Program-made: the position numbers and the translations under genes
Notes under the pieces: model-generated
Database searches by the model: none
What the model was told of the DNA's origin: nothing
What the model saw: the letters and a program-made list of their open reading frames with translations, nothing else
Shown: positions 43,598 to 52,574 of the stretch, in pieces
How positions within the stretch are numbered: position 1 is the first letter of the stretch
How the letters are laid out: each line of letters begins with the position of its first letter
Assembly (NCBI RefSeq): GCF_014042015.1
Contig: NZ_CP059493.1
Coordinates: 496,001-560,000, forward strand
DNA from: Actinotalea sp. JY-7876
GTDB taxonomy: Bacteria; Actinomycetota; Actinomycetes; Actinomycetales; Cellulomonadaceae
Direction: 5' to 3'
Length of the DNA stretch: 64,000 nt

Positions 43598-44212
43598 TCA
43601 GCGCAGGGGGACGAAGCGGTGGGGGCCCTCGCTGCGGACGGTCACGTCCGACGGCGCGGGCCCCCGGCGCGCGACCGTGAGCAGCTCGCCGGCGACCGGG
43701 ATCACCATGATCCCGCCGGCGGCGAGCTGGCCGACCAGCGCCGCCGGGAGCTCGCGTGCCTCGGCGCTGACGAGCACGCGGTCCCACGGTCCCTCGTCGG
43801 GCAGCCCGAGCACGCCCGGGCGGGCCGCCACGACGCGCGCCCACGGCTGGCCGGTCGCCGCGAGGTTCGCACCGCCCCACGCCACGAGGTCGGGCTCCAG
43901 CTCCACGCCCACCACGACGCCGCCGGGCCCCACGAGGTGCGCGAGCAGCGCCGTCGTCCAGCCGGACCCGGCGCCGACGTCGAGCACGCGCGCCCCCACG
44001 GGCACCTCGAGCGCGCGCAGCATCCGGGCGACGGTGCTGGGCTGGGAGCTGGTCTGGCCGTGCCCGATCGGCAGCGGCTGGTCGACGTCGGCGCGACGGG
44101 CCTCGTGCCGGCGCAGGAAGCCGCGGCGCCCGTGCGCCGCCATGGCCGCCGCGACCCGGTCCCGCCGTGCCGCGCCGCGCTCGTCCGGATAGCGTCGTGA
44201 GGTCCCGTCCAT
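43598..44212 (-). CDS. Protein-L-isoaspartate O-methyltransferase-like protein
   Basis: 204 aa, SAM-dependent PCMT family. Motif I LDVGAGSGWTTALLAHLVG, the acidic post-I VVGVELEPDLVAWG and the N-terminal PIGHGQTSSQPSTVARM (substrate/ SAM contact, QTxSxP) are all present. It repairs isoaspartyl residues in damaged proteins, or is one of the actinobacterial PCMT-like enzymes. ATG 44212 with GAAGGG upstream. It diverges from OsmC (20 bp between start codons). Confidence 0.88.
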   Translation of the reverse strand: MDGTSRRYPDERGAARRDRVAAAMAAHGRRGFLRRHEARRADVDQPLPIGHGQTSSQPSTVARMLRALEVPVGARVLDVGAGSGWTTALLAHLVGPGGVVVGVELEPDLVAWGGANLAATGQPWARVVAARPGVLGLPDEGPWDRVLVSAEARELPAALVGQLAAGGIMVIPVAGELLTVARRGPAPSDVTVRSEGPHRFVPLR

Positions 44213-44232
44213 CACCCTTCCCGGAGGTCTCC

Positions 44233-44670
44233 ATGCCCACCCGTACCGCACGTACCGCCTGGAACGGCTCGCTCGAGGACGGGAGCGGCCAGGTCGAGCT
44301 CTCGAGCTCGAAGGTCGCAACGTTCGACGTGTCGTTCCCCAAGCGTGCCGCGGACGACGCCGACGGCACCACCAGCCCCGAGGAGCTCATCGCCGCGGCG
44401 CACTCGTCGTGCTACGCGATGCAGCTCTCCGCGCTCGTGGGTCAGGCCGGCGGCACGGTGCAGGCGCTCGAGGTCAGCGCCGACGTCGAGCTGCGGCCGG
44501 ACCCGGCCGGCGGCTTCCAGATCAGCGGCATCAAGCTCACCGTCCGCGGCGAGGTCGACGGCCTCGACGAGGCCGGCTTCGACAAGGCCGCCCAGGACGC
44601 CAAGGACACGTGCCCGGTGAGCAAGGCCCTCACCGGCACGACGATCTCGCTCGAGGCCTCGCTCGCCTGA
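44233..44670 (+). CDS. osmC: OsmC-family peroxiredoxin
   Basis: 145 aa. The two redox Cys are in HSSCYAMQLS (about residue 60) and DTCPVSKAL (about 127), with the conserved Glu of EELIAAAHSSC. It reduces organic hydroperoxides using a thiol partner. ATG 44233 follows GGAGG by 5 nt. A shared bidirectional terminator lies just downstream. Confidence 0.94.
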   Translation: MPTRTARTAWNGSLEDGSGQVELSSSKVATFDVSFPKRAADDADGTTSPEELIAAAHSSCYAMQLSALVGQAGGTVQALEVSADVELRPDPAGGFQISGIKLTVRGEVDGLDEAGFDKAAQDAKDTCPVSKALTGTTISLEASLA

Positions 44671-44677
44671 CCGAACC

Positions 44678-44714
44678 GCACGGGGAGCCCGCGCCGGGCG
44701 CCGGCTCCCCGTGC
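44678..44714. terminator. Bidirectional terminator
   Basis: 12-bp perfect stem 44678-44689 / 44703-44714 (GCACGGGGAGCC and its complement) with a 13-nt GC-rich loop, between convergent osmC and the alcohol dehydrogenase gene. Confidence 0.82.
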
Positions 44715-44721
44715 GTCCGGG

Positions 44722-45921
44722 TCAGGGCAGCTGCGGGTCGAGGACGACCTTGATGCAGCCGTCCTGCTTCTTCTGGAAGGTCTCGTAGAAGGCCGGCGCC
44801 TGCTCGAGCGAGACCCGGTGCGTGCGCAGGTCCAGGACGCCCAGCGGGTCGTCGTCGCGCTGCACGAGCGGCAGCAGCTCGGGCACCCAGTGCTGGACGT
44901 TGGCCTGGCCCATCCGGACGGTGACCTGCTTGTCGAAGAGCTCCATCATCGGCATCGGGTCCGCGGCCCCGCCGTAGACGCCCGAGAGCGAGATCGTGCC
45001 GCCGCGGCCGACGACGGAGATCGCCGTGTGCAGCGCGGCCAGCCGGTCGAGCCCGCCCACGTCCATGACCTTGCGGGCGACGGCGTCCGGCAGGAACGCG
45101 GCGACCTTGTGGGTCGCCTCCGCCACGGGCGAGCCGTGCGCCTCCATGCCGACGGCGTCGATGACGCTGTCCGGACCGCGGCCGTCGGTCAGGTCCCGGA
45201 TCGACGCCGGCAGGTCGTCGTGGTCGCGCAGGTCCAGCACCTCGATGCCGTGCCGGCGCGCCATCTCCAGGCGCTCGGTGACGAGGTCGACGGCGATCAC
45301 GCGCCCGGCCCCGCGGTAGGCGGCGACGCGCGCGGCCATCTGGCCGATCGGTCCCAGGCCCAGGACCACGACGGTCCCGCCGGCCGGCACGTTCGCGTAC
45401 TCGACGCCCTGCCAGGCCGTGGGCAGGACGTCCGAGAGGTAGAGGTACTTCTCGTCCGGCGCGCCGTCGTCGGGCACCACGATCGGCCCGTAGTGCGCCT
45501 GGGGGACCCGCAGGTACTGCGCCTGGCCGCCCGGCACCTGCCCGTAGAGCTTGGTGTAGCCGAACAGCTGCGCGCCCTTGTGGTGCTCGTGCACCTGGGT
45601 CGTCTCGCACTGCGTCGTCAGGCCGCGCCGGCAGTTGTGGCACGCGCCGCACGCGATGACGAAGGGCACGACCACGCGGTCGCCGACCTTCAGGTGCGAG
45701 GCGGCGCCGGGCCCGACCGCCTCGACGATGCCCATGGCCTCGTGGCCGAGCACGTCCCCGCGGTCGATGAACATCCCCAGCGTCGAGTACAGGTGCAGGT
45801 CGGAGCCGCAGATGGCCGTCGACGTGACCCGGACGACGGCGTCCGTGGGCTCCTGGATCGTCGGGTCGGGGACCGACTCGACCCCGACCTTCTCCGTGCC
45901 CTGCCAGGTCACTGCGCGCAT
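44722..45921 (-). CDS. Zinc-dependent alcohol dehydrogenase
   Basis: 399 aa, MDR superfamily. Catalytic zinc site Cys in AICGSDLHLY and His-Glu in GHEAMG. The structural zinc loop is CGACHNCRRGLTTQC. Rossmann motif VVLGLGPIGQMAARVAAYRG near residue 190, with acidic VDLVTERLE indicating NAD preference. The long loop after the structural zinc (residues 120-160) is characteristic of the formaldehyde-dehydrogenase-like or glutathione-independent branch. ATG 45921 with GGAGGA upstream. Physiological substrate not determined. Confidence 0.9.
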   Translation of the reverse strand: MRAVTWQGTEKVGVESVPDPTIQEPTDAVVRVTSTAICGSDLHLYSTLGMFIDRGDVLGHEAMGIVEAVGPGAASHLKVGDRVVVPFVIACGACHNCRRGLTTQCETTQVHEHHKGAQLFGYTKLYGQVPGGQAQYLRVPQAHYGPIVVPDDGAPDEKYLYLSDVLPTAWQGVEYANVPAGGTVVVLGLGPIGQMAARVAAYRGAGRVIAVDLVTERLEMARRHGIEVLDLRDHDDLPASIRDLTDGRGPDSVIDAVGMEAHGSPVAEATHKVAAFLPDAVARKVMDVGGLDRLAALHTAISVVGRGGTISLSGVYGGAADPMPMMELFDKQVTVRMGQANVQHWVPELLPLVQRDDDPLGVLDLRTHRVSLEQAPAFYETFQKKQDGCIKVVLDPQLP

Positions 45922-46048
45922 GCGTCCTCCATGGGTCGACGTCGCCCCGACGGCCGGCCGGGGCTGGGCCTCAGGCTCTCCCGCGCGGCCGCGGGCCGCA
46001 CGTCGGACGGCGGGCACCCCGGCCCCGGTGTGGTGGGAGGATCGGACT

Positions 46049-49003
46049 GTGGTGACCACGACCCCGGACGCGCCCGCCGCCTCGACCGCGGACGTGCTGC
46101 ACGAGCTGCGCGCCGCGCTCGGCCGCGCGGGCCGGAGCGCCGTCGACGACTCGACGCGCCGCCGCGCGGAGTACAGCACCGACGCCTCGAACTACCGCGT
46201 CGTGCCGCAGGTCGTCGTCTTCCCGCGGGACGTCGACGACCTGGTCGCCGTCGCCGATGTCGCGCGCCGCACGGGCACGCCGCTGACGGTGCGCGGCGGC
46301 GGCACCTCGGTGGCCGGCAACGCGGTCGGCACGGGGATCGTCGTCGACACGTCGCGCCACCTCACGGCGATCGGCGAGATCGACCCGCACGCGCGCACCG
46401 CGGTCGTGCAGCCGGGCGTCGTGATGAGCAGCCTGCAGGCGGCGGCCAGGCCGCACGGGCTGCGCTTCGGCCCGGACCCCTCCACGCAGAACCGGGCGAC
46501 CCTCGGCGGCATGATCGGCAACAACGCGTGCGGCCCGCACGCCGTCGCCTACGGGCGGACGGCGGACAACGTCGTGAGCCTGGACGTCGTCGACGGGCGC
46601 GGGCGCCGCTTCACCGCCGGCCGGGGGGCGGGGGCGCTCGACGCCGTGCCCGGCCTCGCGGACCTCGTGACGACGAACCTCGGCACCGTGCGCACGGAGC
46701 TCGGGCGCTTCGGCCGGCAGGTGTCCGGCTACTCGCTCGAGCACCTGCTCCCCGAGCACGGCACGGACCTCGCGAAGATGCTCGTCGGCACCGAGGGCAC
46801 CCTCGTCACGGTGCTCGGTGCCACCGTGAGCCTGGTCCCCGTCGCGGACGCCGCGGTGCTGGTCGTGCTCGGCTACCCGGACATGCCGTCGGCGGCCGAC
46901 GCCGTGCCCGCCCTGCTCGCGCACTCGCCGCTCGCGGTCGAGGGACTCGACGCGCGCCTGGTCGACGTCGTCCGCCGCCACCGCGGCGAGGCGCACGTGC
47001 CCGCGCTCCCGCCGGGCGCCGGCTGGCTCATGGTCGAGATGGGCGGCGCCACGCGCGAGGAGGCGCTCGAGCGCGCCCGTGCGATGGCCGCGGACGCCGG
47101 CACGAGCGCCGCGCGCGTCATCCCGCCGGGCGCGGAGGCGTCGGCGATGTGGCAGATCCGCGCCGACGGCGCCGGGCTGGCCGGCCGCACGCCCGACGGC
47201 GCCCAGGCGTGGCCGGGGTGGGAGGACGCGGCGGTCCCGCCCGAGCGGCTCGGTGCCTACCTGCGCGAGTTCGACGCGCTCATGGCCGCCCACGGCGTCG
47301 AGGGCCTGCCGTACGGGCACTTCGGCGACGGCTGCATCCACGTGCGGCTCGGCATCCCGCTCGAGCGGTCGGTCGACGTCCCGGGCTTCCGCGCCTTCAT
47401 GACCGAGGCGGCTCACCTCGTCGCCGCGCACGGCGGCTCGCTGTCCGGCGAGCACGGGGACGGGCGTGCCCGCTCCGAGCTGCTGCCGCTGATCTACTCC
47501 GAGCGTGCGATCGGGCTGTTCGGCGCGGTCAAGGAGCTGTTCGACCCGGCGGACGTGCTCAACCCGGGCGTCCTGGTCGACCCGCGCCCGCTCGACGCGG
47601 ACCTGCGCCGCCCGCACGCGCTGCCGATCGCGCGCTCCGGCGGCTTCGCCTTCCCCCACGACGGCGGCGACCTGACGACGGCCGTCCACCGCTGCGTCGG
47701 CGTCGGCAAGTGCCGGGCCGACTCCGGGGCGTCGGGCGGCTTCATGTGCCCCTCCTACCTCGCGACGCGCGACGAGAAGGACTCGACCCGCGGCCGGGCG
47801 CGCGTGCTGCAGGAGATGGCCAACGGGACGCTGGTGACGCACGGCGCCCGCTCCGCCGAGGTCCACGAGGTGCTGGACCTGTGCCTGAGCTGCAAGGCGT
47901 GCTCGAGCGACTGCCCGGCCGGGGTCGACATGGCCCAGTACAAGGCCGAGGTGCTGCACCGGACGTACCGCCGCCGGCTGCGGCCCCGCACCCACTACGC
48001 GCTCGGCTGGCTGCCGCGCTGGAGCCGGCTCGTCGACCGACTGGGGCTCGCGGGCGTCGCGAACGCCGTCCTCGGTGTGCGCCCGCTCGCGCGTCTCGTC
48101 CTGCGCGTCGGCGGCATGGACGCGCGCCGCTCGATCCCGGCGTTCGCGCCCACGTCGTTCCGCCGCTGGTGGTCCGGGCAGGCCGGCGCCGTGCACCCCA
48201 CCGACGGTGTGGGCGAGGCGACGGTGGGCGCGGCGTCGAGCCTCGGCTCCACGGACCCGGCGCGCCGCGTCGTGCTGTGGACCGACTCCTTCAGCGACGG
48301 CTTCGACCCCGACGTGCCCCGCGCGATGGTCCGGGTGCTGCGGGACGCCGGCTACGAGGTGATCGTCCCGGAGCAGGACGCGTGCTGCGGGCTGACCTGG
48401 ATCAGCACGGGCCAGCTCGACGGCGCCCGGGCACGGCTCTCCGACCTGCTGGGCGTGCTCGGACCGTACGCCGTCAACGGCATCCCGATCGTGGGGGTCG
48501 AGCCGTCCTGCACCGCCGTGCTGCGTTCCGACCTGCTCGACCTGCTGCCGGACGACCCGCGCGCCGTCGCCGTCGCCCACGCCACGCGCACGCTCGCCGA
48601 GCTGCTCACCGCCCCGGCCCCGCTGGGCCCCGACGGGTGGGAGCCGCCGAGCCTGGAGGGCGTCACCGTCGTCGCGCAGCCGCACTGCCACCACCACTCG
48701 GTCATGGGGTACGACGCCGACCGGGCGCTGCTCCGCGCGGCCGGCGCGGAGGTGACCACGCTCGCGGGGTGCTGCGGTCTCGCCGGGAACTTCGGCATGG
48801 AGCACGGGCACTACGAGGTCTCGGTCGCCGTCGCCGAGCACGCCCTGCTGCCGGCGCTGCGCGACGCGGCCCCCGGCACGGTGCTGCTGGCCGACGGGTT
48901 CTCCTGCCGGACCCAGGCACAGGACCTCGCCGGAGCGTCGATGAGGCACCTCGCCCAGCTGCTCTCCGACCGGATCGACGCCCGCGAGCGCGCCCAGGGG
49001 TGA
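46049..49003 (+). CDS. FAD and Fe-S D-2-hydroxyacid (D-lactate) dehydrogenase
   Basis: 984 aa fusion. Residues 20-480: FAD_4/GlcD-like flavin domain (TPLTVRGGGTSVAGNAVG; ATLGGMIGNNACG) and FAD-oxidase C-terminal domain. Residues about 540-640: ferredoxin-like Cys clusters (CVGVGKCRAD and CLSCKACSSDCPAGVD) for 4Fe-4S. Residues 730-984: two CCG domains (DACCGLTW, GCCGLAGNFG) as in LutA/GlpC/HdrB. The protein likely oxidises D-lactate or glycolate and passes electrons to the quinone pool. GTG 46049 has GGGAGG 8 nt upstream. Confidence 0.92.
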   Translation: MVTTTPDAPAASTADVLHELRAALGRAGRSAVDDSTRRRAEYSTDASNYRVVPQVVVFPRDVDDLVAVADVARRTGTPLTVRGGGTSVAGNAVGTGIVVDTSRHLTAIGEIDPHARTAVVQPGVVMSSLQAAARPHGLRFGPDPSTQNRATLGGMIGNNACGPHAVAYGRTADNVVSLDVVDGRGRRFTAGRGAGALDAVPGLADLVTTNLGTVRTELGRFGRQVSGYSLEHLLPEHGTDLAKMLVGTEGTLVTVLGATVSLVPVADAAVLVVLGYPDMPSAADAVPALLAHSPLAVEGLDARLVDVVRRHRGEAHVPALPPGAGWLMVEMGGATREEALERARAMAADAGTSAARVIPPGAEASAMWQIRADGAGLAGRTPDGAQAWPGWEDAAVPPERLGAYLREFDALMAAHGVEGLPYGHFGDGCIHVRLGIPLERSVDVPGFRAFMTEAAHLVAAHGGSLSGEHGDGRARSELLPLIYSERAIGLFGAVKELFDPADVLNPGVLVDPRPLDADLRRPHALPIARSGGFAFPHDGGDLTTAVHRCVGVGKCRADSGASGGFMCPSYLATRDEKDSTRGRARVLQEMANGTLVTHGARSAEVHEVLDLCLSCKACSSDCPAGVDMAQYKAEVLHRTYRRRLRPRTHYALGWLPRWSRLVDRLGLAGVANAVLGVRPLARLVLRVGGMDARRSIPAFAPTSFRRWWSGQAGAVHPTDGVGEATVGAASSLGSTDPARRVVLWTDSFSDGFDPDVPRAMVRVLRDAGYEVIVPEQDACCGLTWISTGQLDGARARLSDLLGVLGPYAVNGIPIVGVEPSCTAVLRSDLLDLLPDDPRAVAVAHATRTLAELLTAPAPLGPDGWEPPSLEGVTVVAQPHCHHHSVMGYDADRALLRAAGAEVTTLAGCCGLAGNFGMEHGHYEVSVAVAEHALLPALRDAAPGTVLLADGFSCRTQAQDLAGASMRHLAQLLSDRIDARERAQG

Positions 49004-49113
49004 GTCCCGCCGCTGGACCGAACGGGTCGATTCCCGCCGGGGCATTCCGGACAGACCACCGCAGACCGTAGGCTGCGGGCGGTCGAGGCGCGCGAGCGCA
49101 GTCGGGAAGTGCC

Positions 49114-50148
49114 ATGCCCCCCATGTTCGAGGTCGAGAGCACGAGGTCCGTCGCGGTCCACCCCCTGTCGCCCGAGGGCGGCGGGCTGCCGACGCCGGGG
49201 CTCGTGGCCGACCACCTGGACACGCTGCTCGGCGAGCAGCTGCTGCCCCTGCGCCTGCGCGAGGGCGCCGCCGACGAGCCGTACCTCCTGGCGGTCGACG
49301 CCTCGGGGCAGCCCGTGGTCGTCGAGATCTGCGCCGTGCTGGACGAGGCCGCCGTCGTGAAGGCGCTGCGGCACGCGGGGCGGGCCGCGAGCATGAGCGC
49401 GCAGGACCTGGCGCGTGCCTACCCCGGCGGCCCCGGGCGCTTCGCGGCGCATCTCGAGGCCTTCCGAGAGACGGTGCCCGCGACGACGCTCCTGCCCACG
49501 TCGGTCCGCAGCGGGGCGCGCCTGCTCCTCGTGTGCTCGGCGATCGCCCCCGGGATGGAGGACGTCGTCGAGTTCCTGCTCCAGCCGGGCTGGCGGGTCG
49601 ACGTGCTCACGGTCGGCGTCGTGCCCGGCGCCGACGGCGCGCGCATCGTCGGCGTCGCGCCGCTCACGCGCGTGCCGCCGCCGCGGCGCGCCATGGAGCC
49701 CGCGCGTCGGGCGCCGCGCCGGCCGTCGGGCGGCACGTGGCCCTTCGCGGACCCGCAGCGGCGGATGCCGGGTGTGACGCCGCCCCCGTTCGCCGTCCGC
49801 ACGGCGCCGTCGGCGGCCGCGGCCGACCCGCCGCCCGAGGCGCCGCCGCCCGCGGCACCGGCCCCCGACGCGCCGCCCCCGGGACCCGACGGTCGTCTCA
49901 TCCGCGTGGCCACGCACCTGGGCGCCCCGGCGGCGCTGGTGTGGCAGCGTGAGGACGGCGGGTACCACGAGGCGCTCCTGCACGCCGACGGCTGGATCGA
50001 GCTGCCCGACGGCACCCGTCTCCGCTCGCCCGACGAGGCGGCGGCAGCGCTCACGGGCGACGCGGCCACGGACGGCTGGCGGGTGTGGCACGTCGAGCGG
50101 CCGGACGGCCCGTCGCTGGCGGACGCGCTCGAGCGCGCCTCGGGCTGA
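49114..50148 (+). CDS. RAMA-domain protein with nuclease-like N-terminus
   Basis: 344 aa. The N-terminal ~200 residues include YLLAVDASGQPVVVEICAVLD, which resembles the D-(x)n-ExK-type core of restriction-endonuclease-like (NucS/DUF91) proteins, but the Lys is not evident. A Pro/Ala linker (about 190-255) follows. The C-terminal ~85 residues carry the RAMA pattern (Gly-Tyr-x-Ala/Glu-Leu, DGWIELPDG, SPDEAAAAL, DGWRVWHV). RAMA domains are thought to bind modified or foreign DNA. Function of this combination is not known to me. ATG 49114 with GGGAAG upstream. Confidence 0.65.
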   Translation: MPPMFEVESTRSVAVHPLSPEGGGLPTPGLVADHLDTLLGEQLLPLRLREGAADEPYLLAVDASGQPVVVEICAVLDEAAVVKALRHAGRAASMSAQDLARAYPGGPGRFAAHLEAFRETVPATTLLPTSVRSGARLLLVCSAIAPGMEDVVEFLLQPGWRVDVLTVGVVPGADGARIVGVAPLTRVPPPRRAMEPARRAPRRPSGGTWPFADPQRRMPGVTPPPFAVRTAPSAAAADPPPEAPPPAAPAPDAPPPGPDGRLIRVATHLGAPAALVWQREDGGYHEALLHADGWIELPDGTRLRSPDEAAAALTGDAATDGWRVWHVERPDGPSLADALERASG

Positions 50149-50163
50149 CGGGGGCCGGCGCGC

Positions 50164-51129
50164 TCACATCCAGCCGTAGGCCGACGTCCAGCGCCGGAGC
50201 TCCTCGTAGAAGAGGGTGCGGGCCGGGAGCCGGGACAGCGTGAGGTCGTGCAGGCCGCCGCGGACGCGGACCACGGTGACGACCGGGCCGAGCATCACGG
50301 CGCGCCGCGCGGTCAGGTCGACGTCGAGCACGGTGTCGGCCTCGCGCATCTCCTCGCGCCACCGGGGGAGCACCAGGCTCCGGGCGGAGAGGCCCACGAA
50401 GACCGGCACGGTCAGGTTCAGGCCGCGCTGGACCTGGGCGTGCCCGCTGAGCACCGCCTGGACCCAGCCGGCGCGCACCGGGTGGTAGGGCGTGGGTCGC
50501 CACGTCGTGTCGTACTCCCACTCGCCGCCCTGCTCCCGCAGCAGGGAGCGGGCGTAGAACCCGGGGTCGATCACGCCCAGCGGCGTCTTGGGCCGCTGCC
50601 GGGCGATGGGCAGGATCAGCGGCATGCTGAGGTTGCGCGCCAACGAGGCCCCGAGCAGCTCCAGCCAGGGGCTGTTGAGGACGAGCCCCGTGACCAGACC
50701 GGGCCGGCGCCGCGCCCACAGCGAGCCCACGAGGCCGCCGGTGGAGTGGCCCATGAACATGATCCGGGCACGGCGGCCGAGGTCCGCGTGGATCTGCCGG
50801 ATCGCGGCGTCCAGCTCCTCGTCGTACGTCGCCAGGTCGTCGACGTAGTTCGGCGTCTGGTGCGGGCGCAGGCTGCGCCCGTACTTGCGCAGGTCGAGCG
50901 CGTAGAACGCCGCGCCCTCCGCGTGCCAGAACTCGGCGAGCCCGGTCTGGAAGAAGTAGTCGTTCCACCCGTGCACGTACAGCACGGCCCGCGCCGGGCG
51001 GACGTCCGCGGCGGCCTGCGGCCGGTACCGGACCAGGGTCGCGACGACCTCGCCCTCGTCGTCGTCGGCGAGCGGCAGCGTCAGGGCCTGGTAGTCCGCC
51101 CCGAGGACATCGGTGACCCAGGTGCTCAT
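50164..51129 (-). CDS. Alpha/beta hydrolase (serine aminopeptidase-like)
   Basis: 321 aa. Oxyanion segment VLYVHGWNDYFFQ, nucleophile elbow MGHSTGG near residue 123, and His near the end in RGGLHDLTLS. This is the monoacylglycerol lipase / Hydrolase_4 type. ATG 51129 overlaps the upstream oxidoreductase stop by 4 bp, giving a two-gene operon. Cytoplasmic, with no signal peptide. Likely hydrolyses small esters or lipids. Confidence 0.88.
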   Translation of the reverse strand: MSTWVTDVLGADYQALTLPLADDDEGEVVATLVRYRPQAAADVRPARAVLYVHGWNDYFFQTGLAEFWHAEGAAFYALDLRKYGRSLRPHQTPNYVDDLATYDEELDAAIRQIHADLGRRARIMFMGHSTGGLVGSLWARRRPGLVTGLVLNSPWLELLGASLARNLSMPLILPIARQRPKTPLGVIDPGFYARSLLREQGGEWEYDTTWRPTPYHPVRAGWVQAVLSGHAQVQRGLNLTVPVFVGLSARSLVLPRWREEMREADTVLDVDLTARRAVMLGPVVTVVRVRGGLHDLTLSRLPARTLFYEELRRWTSAYGWM

Positions 51130-52097
51130 GCGGGCGTGACCACGACCTTCCCGAAGTGCTCTCCGGAGGCGAGGCGCGCGAACGCGTCGTGCACCCGGTC
51201 GAGCTGGTACGTCGAGTCGACCACGGGGCGGACCCCGGTGCGAGCCAGGAAGCGCAGGAGCGCCTCGAGGTCGACCTTCGCGCCCATGGTCACGCCGACG
51301 ACGCGGAGCTCGGTGAAGAACACCCGGGTCAGCTCGGCGCCGGGCTGGTCGCCGCTGGTCGCACCGGCCACCACGACGGTGCCGCCCGGGCGCAGCGAGC
51401 GGATCGAGTGCGCCCACGTCGCGGCGCCGACCGTCTCCAGGACGGCGTCGACCCGGAAGGGCAGGCGGGCGCCGCTCTCGAGCGCGAGCGACGCGCCGAG
51501 GCCCAGCGCGCGCTCGCGCTTGCCCTCGTCGCGGCTGGTGACGACCACCTCGACGCCCGCCGCCGAGCCCAGCACGACGGCGGCCGTGGCGACCCCGCCG
51601 CCCGCGCCCTGCACGAGCACGCGGTCGCCCGGGCGCGCACCGGCGGCGACGAAGAGCATCCGGTAGGCGGTCAGCCAGGCGGTGGGCAGGCAGGCCACCT
51701 CCTCGAACGACAGCTCGGCCGGCTTGGGCACCAGGTTCCACGTCGGCACCGCGACGCGCTCCGCGAGCGTGCCCGGGTAGGCCTCGGAGAGCAGCGTGCG
51801 GCGCTCCGTCGGCCCCACGCCGTGGCCGGTCTCCCCGATGACGGAGTGGATGACGACCTCGGTCCCGTCGGCAGTGGTGCCGGCGCCGTCGGTGCCCAGG
51901 ACCATCGGCAGGCGGTCCTGGGGCAACCCGACGCCCCGGAGCGACCACAGGTCGTGGTGGTTGAGGCTGGCGGCCCGCACGTCGACGACCGACCAGTCCG
52001 GCCGCCCCTCCGGCGGCGCGGCGTCGGGGCGCTCCCCGAGCTCGAGGCAGGCGAGCGGGTCGTCGGGATCGGTCCGGGCGGCGTAGGCGGCGAGCAC
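51126..52097 (-). CDS. Zinc-binding-dehydrogenase-family quinone oxidoreductase
   Basis: 323 aa, MDR superfamily without the zinc ligands. Features: VLGTDGAGT near residue 67, NADPH-binding VLVQGAGGGVATAAVVLG near 160 and the family end KVVVT. Probably reduces quinones or enones with NADPH. GTG 52097. First gene of a pair with the hydrolase (4-bp overlap). Confidence 0.9.
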   Translation of the reverse strand: MLAAYAARTDPDDPLACLELGERPDAAPPEGRPDWSVVDVRAASLNHHDLWSLRGVGLPQDRLPMVLGTDGAGTTADGTEVVIHSVIGETGHGVGPTERRTLLSEAYPGTLAERVAVPTWNLVPKPAELSFEEVACLPTAWLTAYRMLFVAAGARPGDRVLVQGAGGGVATAAVVLGSAAGVEVVVTSRDEGKRERALGLGASLALESGARLPFRVDAVLETVGAATWAHSIRSLRPGGTVVVAGATSGDQPGAELTRVFFTELRVVGVTMGAKVDLEALLRFLARTGVRPVVDSTYQLDRVHDAFARLASGEHFGKVVVTPA

Positions 52098-52246
52098 ACC
52101 CCAAACCTACGTGCCCGCCCCCCGACCCCGCCCGGGACACGAAGCCCGCGCCATCCGCCACCGGCCCTACGCCACTCCGCCAGGCCGCCAGGCCGCCGCG
52201 CCACTCCGCCGCGCCCCATCCCCCGCGGCAGGTCCGACGGCGACGT

Positions 52247-52378
52247 CGGACGCCCCGACGCCGCTCAGCACGTCCGTTCCGTTCGAGCACGTCCGCTTGC
52301 AGAGGACGTCGTCGGTGGGAACGGACGTGTTCGGCGGGCGGGGCGGGTAGGTGGGGCGGAGGGCGGCGGTCGCGGCGG
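52247..52378. repeat. Stem-loop repeat, copy 1
   Basis: 132-bp unit, near-identical at its ends to copy 2. A 14-bp stem, 52267-52280 / 52318-52331 (one G-T pair), encloses a 37-nt core with an inner ACGTCC/GGACGT pair. Confidence 0.75.
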
Positions 52379-52419
52379 TGAGGGCCGGCGGGATGTCGAC
52401 GTCGGACAGCCGCCGACGC

Positions 52420-52550
52420 CGGACGCCCCGACGCCGCTCAGTACGTCCGTTCCGTTCGAGCACGACCGTTGTGGAGGACGTTGTGGGTGGGAACGGACGT
52501 GTTCGGCGGGCGGGGCGTTTAGGTGGGGCGGAGGGCGGCGGTCGCGGCGG
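52420..52550. repeat. Stem-loop repeat, copy 2
   Basis: 131-bp unit 173 bp after copy 1. The stem 52440-52453 / 52490-52503 is kept (two G-T pairs), while the 36-nt core has diverged. Confidence 0.75.
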
Positions 52551-52574
52551 GGCGGGGGCGGCGGGGCGGGTGGG

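Larger units (their letters stand above)
52098..52574. other. Non-coding region with duplicated stem-loop elements
   Basis: 477 bp without a credible gene. It contains the two ~132-bp repeats described separately; the remainder is G/C-skewed low-complexity sequence. Confidence 0.6.
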
